Of a stretch of DNA of 64,000 nucleotides, positions 26,867 through 34,418 are shown piece after piece. Source of the DNA: Planctomycetia bacterium (GTDB taxonomy: Bacteria > Planctomycetota > Planctomycetia > Pirellulales > Thermoguttaceae); the NCBI GenBank assembly GCA_030535245.1, contig JAUNBJ010000006.1, positions 1-64,000 on the forward strand. The letters run 5' to 3'. The notes beneath the pieces are model-generated. The model was not told the DNA's origin, did not search any database, and was given only the letters and a program-made list of their open reading frames with translations. Both the position numbers and the translations under genes were made by a program. Numbering within the stretch: position 1 is the first letter of the stretch; each line of letters begins with the position of its first letter.

Positions 26867-27796
26867 TTAGTTCATGAAAAGGTAGTATGCTGCGACCAAC
26901 AGGCCCGCTACGGCCAAAAACCAGAGCGCAAGCGATACGCAACACTTCCACCGCATGGCAATGTCCCCCGCAGAAGTAACATACAAATCCTTCTGTAAAT
27001 CCTCCAGCGAAACCGCACCCCCAGGATGATTCGGATCGTACAAAATCGTGTCGGACTCCGTTGTCGAAAAACGGTCGATGTCATACGTCCTTACAAACGC
27101 CGCACGATTTTCCCCCGAAGCGGTTTGGAACATGTATTTCACCCGGTATTCCGGCCGCTGGTTGTACCGCACACCCGTTTCCTCCGCACCACACGGAATC
27201 CCTACCGCCGCGTCCCCATATTTCAAAAGACGCACCGCCCGCCAGCCCGACCGGAACTGCCCGACGACCATCCCCAACCCCACAAGCGGAAATATCCCCA
27301 CCAGCAGCAACACCCACGCCCCCACCAATGCCCCGGTCATGACCGGACGAACATACCCCCACCGCCGTTCCAACAGAATCTGTTCCCCATCCTGCCAGGA
27401 ACAGAGCGTTTTGTACGTCCTGACTATCTTCCGGTCGCCGTCGGTATATTCAAACGTCAACCGAAACACCGGCGAATCGTTGACACGCAGGTTCATCTCC
27501 TCGCACGTGACCACCGTTCCATAGTCTGGCAAGGTTTCCCACGGCACGATAAACGATGGTATCCACTCCGTAACGTTATTGCAGGCCAGGGTAAAGACCA
27601 CCAGCGTGGCCATCGCCCCAAACAAGAAGAAAAGCCACGCGAAACATCCCGTATTCTGCGTCAGCAACAGCGTCCCCATCGCTCCCGGCGACACCCCACG
27701 CGGCGAAGGAGAAAGCATCCGCATCCCTTCCGGTTGCGACACCTTTTTCGGCTGCGGGTCGCCAAACAGTTCTTCCGGTTTCAGCGTGTCGTCCAT
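26867..27796 (-). CDS. Membrane protein with two DUF3592-like halves
   Basis: The 309-residue protein has membrane segments near residues 52-70, 162-180 and 283-305, and two extracytoplasmic beta-rich halves: FRLTFEYTDGDRKIVRTYKT and EYRVKYMFQTASGENRAAFV, each followed by a short acidic/proline turn (LYDPNHPGGAVS). This organisation resembles DUF3592 proteins, whose function is unknown. The start is preceded by GAAGGAAG. It stands alone between the MITE copy A and a 343-bp intergenic region. Confidence 0.65.
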   Translation of the reverse strand: MDDTLKPEELFGDPQPKKVSQPEGMRMLSPSPRGVSPGAMGTLLLTQNTGCFAWLFFLFGAMATLVVFTLACNNVTEWIPSFIVPWETLPDYGTVVTCEEMNLRVNDSPVFRLTFEYTDGDRKIVRTYKTLCSWQDGEQILLERRWGYVRPVMTGALVGAWVLLLVGIFPLVGLGMVVGQFRSGWRAVRLLKYGDAAVGIPCGAEETGVRYNQRPEYRVKYMFQTASGENRAAFVRTYDIDRFSTTESDTILYDPNHPGGAVSLEDLQKDLYVTSAGDIAMRWKCCVSLALWFLAVAGLLVAAYYLFMN

Positions 27797-27992
27797 TTTT
27801 CTTCCTTCTTTCCCAAATCCTCCAAACTACCGTCACACACGCCACAAGGCCAATTTTATTTTACTCCAGTTCGACGAAAAATCCATACGAAATGCAAAAA
27901 AACAGGAAAACAGGAGAAATTTTCACCCTTTTCGGCATCTTTTGTCGTTTATCGAAAGAAACCACCACTCCCGAAACGGCATGAACAAAAGT

Positions 27993-28018
27993 AATTATCA
28001 ATTATCAATTATCAATTC
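27993..28018. repeat. AATTATC heptamer tandem repeat, copy 1
   Basis: Three AATTATC units followed by AATTC. An almost identical run occurs at 57405-57436, next to MITE copy C. Such microsatellites commonly lie at the edges of inserted or recombined segments. Confidence 0.7.
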
Positions 28019-28063
28019 AAAGAACGTTTTGGACGAAGCAAAGCGAACCGTGTGGGCAATCCG

Positions 28064-28110
28064 GAAAAACAAAATCCGCCTTGCGCGATCCGCAGACCAC
28101 GCAAGGCGGA
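28064..28110 (-). terminator. Intrinsic terminator of the Tyr-rich PDZ gene 1
   Basis: On the minus strand, an 11-bp perfect stem (arms at 28100-28110 and 28075-28085) is followed by a T-rich tract (ttttgttttt, 28065-28074 complement). It lies about 30 nt after the gene's stop codon. Confidence 0.8.
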
Positions 28111-28139
28111 GGATTCATCCGATCAAGTTTCGATTCGAA

Positions 28140-29003
28140 TCAATACTCGTTCGCCCCATATTCCTGAGCCGGAGCCGCCTGCGTCGCCGGAGCTTTTTCC
28201 AGGCTGTCGTAGTATTCGTACAGGGACATCTCGCTCTTCTGGATTTCCTTGATGGAATCCACCGTCACGTCGTTGGACTTGGAACCGTCGCTGACCTGGA
28301 CGCTCTTGCTATTCCCCTGGAGAATCGGCTTGCCCGCGACTTTGATCTGGTTGCCGCGAACGTAGGTGATGTTGGAATCCGCCTTGATTCGACGGGCATC
28401 CAGCAGGGAGTTCACCGCATTTCCATCCACCGTCGTGATGATGTCGCCCGAACGAAGCCCCATCTTGAACAGGGGAGAGGTGGCAGGAACGGTCGCGTCA
28501 ATGACCGCACCCTTGGCAACCCGACCCGAGGAGGGGAGAAATTTCGTGACGACGCTCGCCGTCGCCGTGGCCGTTGCGTCGCCTGTGGACGCCACCGCCG
28601 TCGCGGAAGCCTGCGTCTGTGCCGGCTGCGTCGGAGTGACGACCTGCGTCTGCACCGTCTGCACCGGCTGAACCGTGACGACCGGGACGGAATAGGTCAC
28701 GATACGAAGCGGAACATAGTAAACCGGGCAGTACCACGTGTAGTAGTAATAGCACGGATAGTAATACCGCACGGGACGACGCCAGCACCAGAACCAACAC
28801 TTCGCAGCACCATCGTTGCCCTCGCTCGCCTCAAGCTCCTGAGCAAACTTCGCGTCACTCGAAGTGTCCATGGTTTCAAGGTTGGCGAACAGGCTCGCTT
28901 CCAAAGCGGCGACCTGCTCCGCGGTGACTTTCTCTTCTGCACTGCAAACACCAACGACCGCGGCGAAAACAACCGCTAAACTGAACACAGCAATACGTTT
29001 CAT
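28140..29003 (-). CDS. Secreted Tyr-rich PDZ protein 1
   Basis: The 287-residue protein starts MKRIAVFSLAVVFAAVVGVCSA (signal peptide). Residues ~70-105 are extremely rich in Tyr, Trp, Arg and Pro (WFWCWRRPVRYYYPCYYYYT). A Thr/Gln/Ala-rich linker follows, then a PDZ-like domain (~155-260) with SPLFKMGLRSGDIITTVDGNAV. It ends EYGANEY. A smaller paralogue at 33587-34183 shares the whole layout, the EYGA-EY tail and a spaced promoter block. PDZ domains bind C-terminal tails or internal strands, so it may dock onto the PDZ-caspase of the same cluster. It is the last gene of the minus-strand group. Confidence 0.75.
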   Translation of the reverse strand: MKRIAVFSLAVVFAAVVGVCSAEEKVTAEQVAALEASLFANLETMDTSSDAKFAQELEASEGNDGAAKCWFWCWRRPVRYYYPCYYYYTWYCPVYYVPLRIVTYSVPVVTVQPVQTVQTQVVTPTQPAQTQASATAVASTGDATATATASVVTKFLPSSGRVAKGAVIDATVPATSPLFKMGLRSGDIITTVDGNAVNSLLDARRIKADSNITYVRGNQIKVAGKPILQGNSKSVQVSDGSKSNDVTVDSIKEIQKSEMSLYEYYDSLEKAPATQAAPAQEYGANEY

Positions 29004-29069
29004 AGTGGATCTCCTTCATGATTGTGAAATGGATGAAATGGTGAAGTCTTCGGTTGACTTCTCTCCATG

Positions 29070-29102
29070 AACAATATGGTAAAACAAAAACAAATGTGAA
29101 AC
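29070..29102 (-). promoter_or_regulatory. Conserved promoter block of Tyr-rich PDZ gene 1
   Basis: Minus strand: GTTTCACA, 10 nt, then TTTTACCATATTGTT. The identical motif with identical spacing lies before the paralogue (34245-34277). TTTCAC and CATATT are 17 nt apart, compatible with -35/-10 boxes of a specific sigma factor. Confidence 0.6.
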
Positions 29103-29168
29103 AGGGTCGTCAAAAAAATTAAAAATTTCGGAATTTTTTTCTTTGTCGGACAACCCTATTTCGTACGC

Positions 29169-29203
29169 CCGGTAACTGTTTCGGATAAGGAAAACAGTAC
29201 CGG
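29169..29203 (-). terminator. Hairpin after the serpin gene
   Basis: Arms CCGGTACTGTTT and AAACAGTTACCGG (one bulged base) can form a 12-bp stem about 30 nt beyond the serpin stop. No clear T-run follows, so it may be a processing or stability hairpin rather than an efficient terminator. Confidence 0.45.
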
Positions 29204-29233
29204 ACACAACGTCAATTGGGAGGGGTCGGTCTG

Positions 29234-30604
29234 CTACTGAATGGTTCCCCCAACGCCTGAAGTGTGAAAATTCAACGGCGCAGGGGTGCTTTTGGTGCCG
29301 TTTTCCTTTACTTCCGGTTTCTGGGTCTCTTTATCCGTCTGCGAAGGGGTTGCGGTCTCCAACTCCGGAAGCGACTCCATCTCTTTTTCCATTGCCTCCG
29401 GATCCACGAAGCGTCCCATAAAGAGAATTCCCCCCGTCTTTCTTTCCGCAATCACAAAAATAAAAGGTCGGTCTGCGTAAAACGTCGGATTTTCCTTCGG
29501 TATCATCGATTTCCAGATCATTTCCGCTGCCGCAGCCGATGCCGCTTCCGTCCCTTTTTCATCCACCTTCAGGTACGTCCCTTGCAGGATCGTGGAAACC
29601 ATCAACTCGTTGCCCTTGGAAATCAGCGAGAAATCTGCCGTCGTCTGGAAGGCGTCCTCCATGCCCATCTTTTTAAGAACCGGCACCGCCTGCGAATCCC
29701 CCTGGAACGTAAACCGCGGAATACGCACATCCACCGTAACCAGGCTTGCTTTCGCCAGGCAGTCACGAATCAACGAGGCGCCGACCCGTTTTTCCACCTC
29801 CGCGAAATTCTCCCCCTTTTGCGGCAGAAAAATTCCCATGAAAAATTCCCCGTCACGATACGGAAGCTCCAGCCACTGAAAATCTTCCCCCTTCCAATAA
29901 CGATACTTCCCTTCCCGCTGCATGATCGGGAAACGAACCTCTTTCCCTTCCAAACTGGTGAAATACCCCTTACGCGTGTCCCGCTTGTCAAACGCGTTCG
30001 CCCACTGGCCGCTGAAAGTCAGCGTATCGCACAGGAGCAATTCCGTGTTCTTGGGAAGACTCTGGAGTAACTGCGGAATTTTCCCCTGAGTTTGTCGGGA
30101 AATCCACCCGTTGATCTCCTTCCGGGTGGACTTGTTTCCAAAATCGATGTTCCGCACCTCCGCATTACCAAGCTCGCGTAAGACACCAACATAATTGCCA
30201 TCCAGCGGAAACCTGTTCTGTACCCATACGCTGTCCGCAATTTGCACCTCCGACCTGTTTTGGAATCGCAAAAACAAGTCACGCATCCCTTGAAAATACG
30301 CTTCCTCGCTTCCGGTCCAACCCATGGCCGCCGCGATCTGCGCGTGCGTTTTATTCTGGCTTCCGGCATAAAGCATCCCCAGGAGCCGATACATCCCAAG
30401 CGGCGACGTAACCCAATTTGCTTTCGGTTGCTCCGCCACATTTTTCTGATACCAATCCCAGGAAAAGGCTGTAAACGATTCCTCGAAGCTCACATTTTCC
30501 GGTTGCGACAGAGCTGGAGGAACAGGAGCGTCCTGGCCCCAAACCCCGTTTGAAAATCCCCAAAGCAACAGCGGCATCAGCAAAAACAAACGTGACTTTT
30601 TCAT
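29234..30604 (-). CDS. Secreted serpin with Lys-Ser reactive site
   Basis: Serpins are suicide inhibitors that trap serine or some cysteine proteases. The 456-residue protein has a signal peptide (MKKSRLFLLMPLLLWGFSNG) and a complete fold: WVTSPLGMYRLLGMLYAGS, LLLCDTLTFSGQWANAF, and the C-terminal FYADRPFIFVIAERKTGGILFMGR. The hinge GTEAASAAAAE (351-361) has small residues as needed for loop insertion, so it should be inhibitory. Aligning with alpha-1-antitrypsin puts P1-P1' at Lys365-Ser366. A ~50-residue Thr/Glu/Pro-rich tail follows the fold. It lies 12 nt behind the PDZ-caspase gene, with AAGGAG overlapping that gene's stop region, so the two are almost surely co-expressed. Confidence 0.92.
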   Translation of the reverse strand: MKKSRLFLLMPLLLWGFSNGVWGQDAPVPPALSQPENVSFEESFTAFSWDWYQKNVAEQPKANWVTSPLGMYRLLGMLYAGSQNKTHAQIAAAMGWTGSEEAYFQGMRDLFLRFQNRSEVQIADSVWVQNRFPLDGNYVGVLRELGNAEVRNIDFGNKSTRKEINGWISRQTQGKIPQLLQSLPKNTELLLCDTLTFSGQWANAFDKRDTRKGYFTSLEGKEVRFPIMQREGKYRYWKGEDFQWLELPYRDGEFFMGIFLPQKGENFAEVEKRVGASLIRDCLAKASLVTVDVRIPRFTFQGDSQAVPVLKKMGMEDAFQTTADFSLISKGNELMVSTILQGTYLKVDEKGTEAASAAAAEMIWKSMIPKENPTFYADRPFIFVIAERKTGGILFMGRFVDPEAMEKEMESLPELETATPSQTDKETQKPEVKENGTKSTPAPLNFHTSGVGGTIQ

Positions 30605-30616
30605 GATATAAACTCC

Positions 30617-32428
30617 TTATTTGTTCAACTGAACCACGATACTTTCTTCTTTATTCGTGCGATGGTCACGAATCACCAACTGTGCATTCTTCCCAGACGC
30701 ATCCACCGCTCGCGAAAAGTCGCTTCCGTTGTGGATTGTTGCACCGTTAAACTGGAGGATTTGATCCTGCACCTCAATTCCGATATTCGCGGCGGGCGAG
30801 TTCGGAATAACCGCCACGACACGATTCCCATCCGCCTGAATCGAAACACCAAAGACCGGCACCGTTGATGGCGTTGACGGCGCAGGCGGCGTCGTGGGTT
30901 GCGTGGCGGGCGGAGCGACCTGGTTGCCACCGGTCGTTTGCGTCGTTTGCGTTGCCTGTACCGTCGGTGGGGTTCCCTCGGCAGGTTTGTTCAAAAGCAG
31001 GCTCATCGTGGTAATCGACGAATCCCCCTTCTTCAAAATCATCAACGTCGCGGCCCGTGGGGAAGCGTCCACCGCCCTCTCAAAGTCCGCTCCGGTGCGA
31101 ATCGCCTGACCGTTCATCTGCAAAATTTGATCTCCAATTCCCAAACCCGCAGCCGATGCCGGTGAGTTCGGAAGAACATTGACGATGGTATTCCCCTGAA
31201 TCGAAACGCCAAAAATTGGGCCGTTGTTCACCGGGGCTGCGTTCGCTTCCGTATTTTGATTTTGCGGATTTGAATTCCCGTAAACCGAAGGATCCAGCGA
31301 CGCGGAACCGCCGTTCCCCCCACCCGTTCGAGAAGCTGCCGACACGGTGGACGGAACTTCTCTCGGTTCTCCATTCAATTCCGCTTCGACCTTCATCTCC
31401 TGATCGTTTCTCTTGAATGTGATCGTACATTTCGTCGGGGACGAATCAATCGCGATCGCGTACTCCCGCTCGTCGAGAACTTCCTGACCATTTACGAACG
31501 TGATGACGTCTCTTACGCGTAATCCCGCTTTTTCTCCGGGGAATCCCGGCACCACTTCCTCAATGCGCACATTGCCGACGCTTTGCGTCAACACGGAAAT
31601 TCCCAAACGCGGGATTCCCGGATACGCATAAACATGAGGAACCTGGGATCGCTGATTTTGCGGTGGTGCTCCCTTCGGGTATTTCTCCTTGAAAAGAACC
31701 GACGATTTTTCCGTCAGATCATTTGCAACGTCCTGCCACGTAATCTTTACGCCATTGACGGCGTCGTTATTCATTTTCTCAAACGACATGACCATCGCAA
31801 CCGTAAAAATGGAACCATCCTTCAACGCGTAAGAATACTGCCCAACTTTGGAGGAGGTTATATCCACCACCCCCTTGCAGTTGAAAAACAACTCTTGTAT
31901 CGCGGGGGTCGGCACCTTGACGCTTCCACGCGTTGGGGCAAGTTTAAAGCCCATTTTGGCATTTTCATCGAACACATTGCAGCAGTCGGTGAGAAGCACC
32001 ACGAGCCGACAATCTTTCTCTTGCATGATGTATTTAACATCAACGCGTTTCATGCTGGTCGCTTCCCCTTTTTCATCGCGAAGCTGGAAAAACTGCCCGC
32101 CGTTGGTGGAGTCGTTCGCCGCATGGCCGCTGTAGTAAAAAACGATCACATCGTCCGGTTGCGTGTTTAAGTTCCGAATGGTTTGTGCAATCGCGTTGGG
32201 CGTCGTCATCTCTCCATCCACGTTACGGAGGTTCAGCTGATGTGCGGGAACGGATTTTTGGAACATAGAAGTCACGTTCTGAATATCCCGAATGATCCCC
32301 TGCCGTGCTTCACCACGAAACCCACGTAAATCCCCCACCGTTACCAGGTGCAGCGTTTGCGCATAAAGGCTCAACGACATTCCCAGCGCCAACATCAGGC
32401 AAAGCGTTCCTTTGAGGAAAATTTTCAT
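30617..32428 (-). CDS. Secreted caspase-like protease with three PDZ domains
   Basis: The 603-residue protein starts MKIFLKGTLCLMLALGMSLS (signal peptide to about residue 23). Residues 25-250 form a peptidase C14 (caspase/metacaspase) p20-like domain: catalytic His102 in VFYYSGHAAND and catalytic Cys150 in LLTDCCNVF. Three PDZ domains follow at about 270-352, 405-480 and 525-602 (repeated NSPA...G...DQILQ.NG), joined by Ser/Asn- and Thr/Pro-rich linkers. The usual His-Ser-Gly after Cys (CHSG) is replaced by NVF. PDZ domains should recruit substrates or regulate as in HtrA. The serpin follows directly; the DUF4384-like gene is upstream on the same strand. Confidence 0.88.
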   Translation of the reverse strand: MKIFLKGTLCLMLALGMSLSLYAQTLHLVTVGDLRGFRGEARQGIIRDIQNVTSMFQKSVPAHQLNLRNVDGEMTTPNAIAQTIRNLNTQPDDVIVFYYSGHAANDSTNGGQFFQLRDEKGEATSMKRVDVKYIMQEKDCRLVVLLTDCCNVFDENAKMGFKLAPTRGSVKVPTPAIQELFFNCKGVVDITSSKVGQYSYALKDGSIFTVAMVMSFEKMNNDAVNGVKITWQDVANDLTEKSSVLFKEKYPKGAPPQNQRSQVPHVYAYPGIPRLGISVLTQSVGNVRIEEVVPGFPGEKAGLRVRDVITFVNGQEVLDEREYAIAIDSSPTKCTITFKRNDQEMKVEAELNGEPREVPSTVSAASRTGGGNGGSASLDPSVYGNSNPQNQNTEANAAPVNNGPIFGVSIQGNTIVNVLPNSPASAAGLGIGDQILQMNGQAIRTGADFERAVDASPRAATLMILKKGDSSITTMSLLLNKPAEGTPPTVQATQTTQTTGGNQVAPPATQPTTPPAPSTPSTVPVFGVSIQADGNRVVAVIPNSPAANIGIEVQDQILQFNGATIHNGSDFSRAVDASGKNAQLVIRDHRTNKEESIVVQLNK

Positions 32429-32463
32429 GATTCCAATCTCCTTTATTCATTATAATAATAGAA

Positions 32464-32490
32464 GAAGAAGCGGCTCCTCACCGCTTCTTT
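32464..32490 (-). terminator. Hairpin between DUF4384-like and PDZ-caspase genes
   Basis: GAAGAAGCGG and CCGCTTCTTT pair with a 7-nt loop just after the DUF4384-like stop, followed on the minus strand by a pyrimidine-rich tract. It may be a partial terminator that allows some read-through into the caspase-serpin pair. Confidence 0.5.
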
Positions 32491-32504
32491 CCCTCAAAGT
32501 TTGG

Positions 32505-33485
32505 TTATTTTTTAATCGTCAGCTGCCACTGGCCAACATTCCCCGCTCCAAACATGTAGAAGCAAACATCGTTCGGCTGGCTTGAGGTGGCCACTTCCGA
32601 ACCGACAATCTGGAACTTCACGCTCTCGGAAGCCGCATTCACAGCGTTGGCGATATTTTCCGCTTCCTTCTTGCTGATTCCTTCGATGGTTTTCTGCACT
32701 TCGTCGGCCGTCGCCTTTTCTTTGGTCACGGCGGAGTCATTGATGCTTTTCATCGTGCCCACACCGCGGGTCGTCACCTGAGCGCTGACCTGCGTCGTGC
32801 CGTTATTGTTCACCACGCTGGCGGTCGCCTGAGCCGTCAAACCATTCTGAATACCTTCCCAGTCGGCACGCACCACCACCATCGACATTACTTCGTCACG
32901 CATATCGTCGTCCATCTCGAAAAGGACGGGAAGTTTCGTCGTCTGGCCGGGCTGAAGTGCTTTGAAGCTGTCCGGGTATTTGGCGTTGGGGTAAATCTGA
33001 CGCGAAGTCGGGCGGCTGTCCGGGTAATTCTGGAACAGCGCGACGTACACCGGAACGGCGGTCTGGACGTGAACGTAAAATCGTTCTTTCGGTTTCCATT
33101 CTTTTTTGGTCGGGTTGACGATCGTGCCATCCGCAAGCTCAAACCAGACTTTGATTCCGAGTTTGCTCGGTGTCGTGGCGGTCGTGGTCTGCGTGCTGGT
33201 GGTCGTCTGTCCGGTTCCGTTGGTGGTGGTCGTCGTCACGGTCGTTTGCGAGGGGGCATTCACTTCGGCAATCTGGAACTTCACATCAAGCACGCCTTTT
33301 GTCCCCTCCTCCTTCACCTTCTGAACTCCGTTCAACGCATTGATGGCGTTGCTGGTAAGCTGGGAGAAAGCCTGTTCCGAGGCCGAACGAATCATCCCCG
33401 TATCTTCTTCCGCCGCAGAGACTCCGCAAATGCTGGAGGTCAGAAGCAGCGCGACAATACCCAATTCTCTGAATAAACGTTTCAT
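32505..33485 (-). CDS. Secreted DUF4384-like protein
   Basis: The start at 33485 (MKRLFRELGIVALLLTSSICGVSAAEE) gives a signal peptide and 326 residues. Residues ~130-225 (ELADGTIVNPTKKEWKPKER, FYVHVQTAVPVYVALFQNYP, RQIYPNAKYPDS and ALQPGQTTKLP) match the DUF4384 pattern, a beta-sandwich often found fused or adjacent to bacterial caspases. A Thr-rich linker (TTTTTNGTGQTTTSTQTTT) separates an N-terminal helical segment. The upstream leader holds TTGACA without a good -10 box. The context fits a companion of the caspase next door; its action is unknown. Confidence 0.72.
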   Translation of the reverse strand: MKRLFRELGIVALLLTSSICGVSAAEEDTGMIRSASEQAFSQLTSNAINALNGVQKVKEEGTKGVLDVKFQIAEVNAPSQTTVTTTTTNGTGQTTTSTQTTTATTPSKLGIKVWFELADGTIVNPTKKEWKPKERFYVHVQTAVPVYVALFQNYPDSRPTSRQIYPNAKYPDSFKALQPGQTTKLPVLFEMDDDMRDEVMSMVVVRADWEGIQNGLTAQATASVVNNNGTTQVSAQVTTRGVGTMKSINDSAVTKEKATADEVQKTIEGISKKEAENIANAVNAASESVKFQIVGSEVATSSQPNDVCFYMFGAGNVGQWQLTIKK

Positions 33486-33536
33486 GATAGTGTTCCTTTC
33501 GATTCTGAAGTTTCGTATCCTATATAATTTCAATGT

Positions 33537-33572
33537 CAAAAACCGGGGAGAGCAACCATGGTCACTCTCCCC
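33537..33572 (-). terminator. Intrinsic terminator of Tyr-rich PDZ gene 2
   Basis: On the minus strand GGGGAGAG and CTCTCCCC form an 8-bp stem with a 12-nt loop, followed by a T-run (the complement of CAAAAACC at 33538-33543). It lies just behind the stop at 33587. Confidence 0.75.
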
Positions 33573-33586
33573 AGACCTCCCTGTTT

Positions 33587-34183
33587 TTAGTATTCCAAAG
33601 CGCCGTATTCGTATTCGACTTCCGGCGCCTGAGGTGCCGTTGCACCGACGGGATTCGTACCGCCGTTGACCTTCAAAATGACCAGCTTGGAATCCGCGGC
33701 AATCGTGTCAATCTGAGCGGGGTCGGTAATTTTCTGTCCATTGATGTGCGTAATGACATCCCCTTTCACGACTCCATGGGCGGCAAGCGGCGTACCTGCC
33801 AGGGGAGCCTCCTCGATCAGAACGCCGGTATCGTTCGTTGCCGATTTGACGTCCGCACTCTTGTAAAAAGTGATGTACCGATACGTGTAACGATAATAGT
33901 ATGTCCGATACCATCGGTAGTACACCGGGCGATAGTAGTAGTACACCGGGCGATAGTAGTAGTACCCGCACCAACGATAACGGAAGAAGCATTTCACGCC
34001 ATCCTCGCTTTCGTTACCCTCGCTGACCGGCGTCGCGTCCGGGGCGATGGGGGCGGCGGGGGCTTCCGCCTGCTCCATGGGAACGGTGCCGGTATAATCG
34101 TTTTCACCATACTCGGCCGCGTTCAAATTCCCCACCACAAATCCTGCAACGACACAACCCACCAAAACAAACATCTTTTTCAT
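33587..34183 (-). CDS. Secreted Tyr-rich PDZ protein 2
   Basis: The 198-residue paralogue of the protein at 28140-29003 has a signal peptide MKKMFVLVGCVVAGFVVGNLNA, an acidic stretch, a Tyr/Arg-rich block (YYYYRPVYYYYRPVYYRWYR, residues ~74-105) and a PDZ-like half ending GVVKGDVITHINGQKI. The C-terminus is YEYGALEY, matching EYGANEY of protein 1. The Thr/Gln linker of protein 1 is missing. It carries its own promoter block and terminator. Tyr-rich secreted regions can be cross-linked or bind aromatic/glycan surfaces; that is only a possibility. Confidence 0.75.
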   Translation of the reverse strand: MKKMFVLVGCVVAGFVVGNLNAAEYGENDYTGTVPMEQAEAPAAPIAPDATPVSEGNESEDGVKCFFRYRWCGYYYYRPVYYYYRPVYYRWYRTYYYRYTYRYITFYKSADVKSATNDTGVLIEEAPLAGTPLAAHGVVKGDVITHINGQKITDPAQIDTIAADSKLVILKVNGGTNPVGATAPQAPEVEYEYGALEY

Positions 34184-34244
34184 TTTCTGGCTCCTTTGTG
34201 AAAATTGTTTCGTGATTTCCGAAAGATTTTTTCTTTCTCATACC

Positions 34245-34277
34245 AACAATATGGTAAAAGATCGCCTTTTGTGAAAC
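34245..34277 (-). promoter_or_regulatory. Conserved promoter block of Tyr-rich PDZ gene 2
   Basis: Minus strand: GTTTCACA, 10 nt, TTTTACCATATTGTT, exactly as before gene 1 (29070-29102). The intervening 10 nt differ, so the block is conserved by selection rather than by recent duplication of the whole leader. Confidence 0.65.
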
Positions 34278-34361
34278 CCCAACAAAAAAATTTTCAAAAA
34301 AGATACCAACGCTTAACAAAACAACAATACACGATTTTTGAATCGATTAAAAGGGGGGGCA

Positions 34362-34397
34362 ACAAAAAAGCCCCTGGATAACCAGAGGCTCTTTTTT
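34362..34397. terminator. Bidirectional terminator behind the autotransporter
   Basis: AGCCCCTGG (34370-34378) and CCAGAGGCT (34382-34390) pair around an ATAA loop, with an A-run on the left and a T-run on the right, so it should terminate transcripts from either side. It follows the autotransporter stop. Confidence 0.85.
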
Positions 34398-34418
34398 CTT
34401 CCATTACAGGAACAGCAT

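Larger units (their letters stand above)
27797..28139. other. Intergenic region with heptamer repeat and terminator
   Basis: The region holds a run of three AATTATC heptamers (27993-28013, then AATTC) and the terminator of the downstream minus-strand gene at 28064-28110. Between 27850 and 27990 the sequence is A-rich with no gene visible. Confidence 0.5.
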
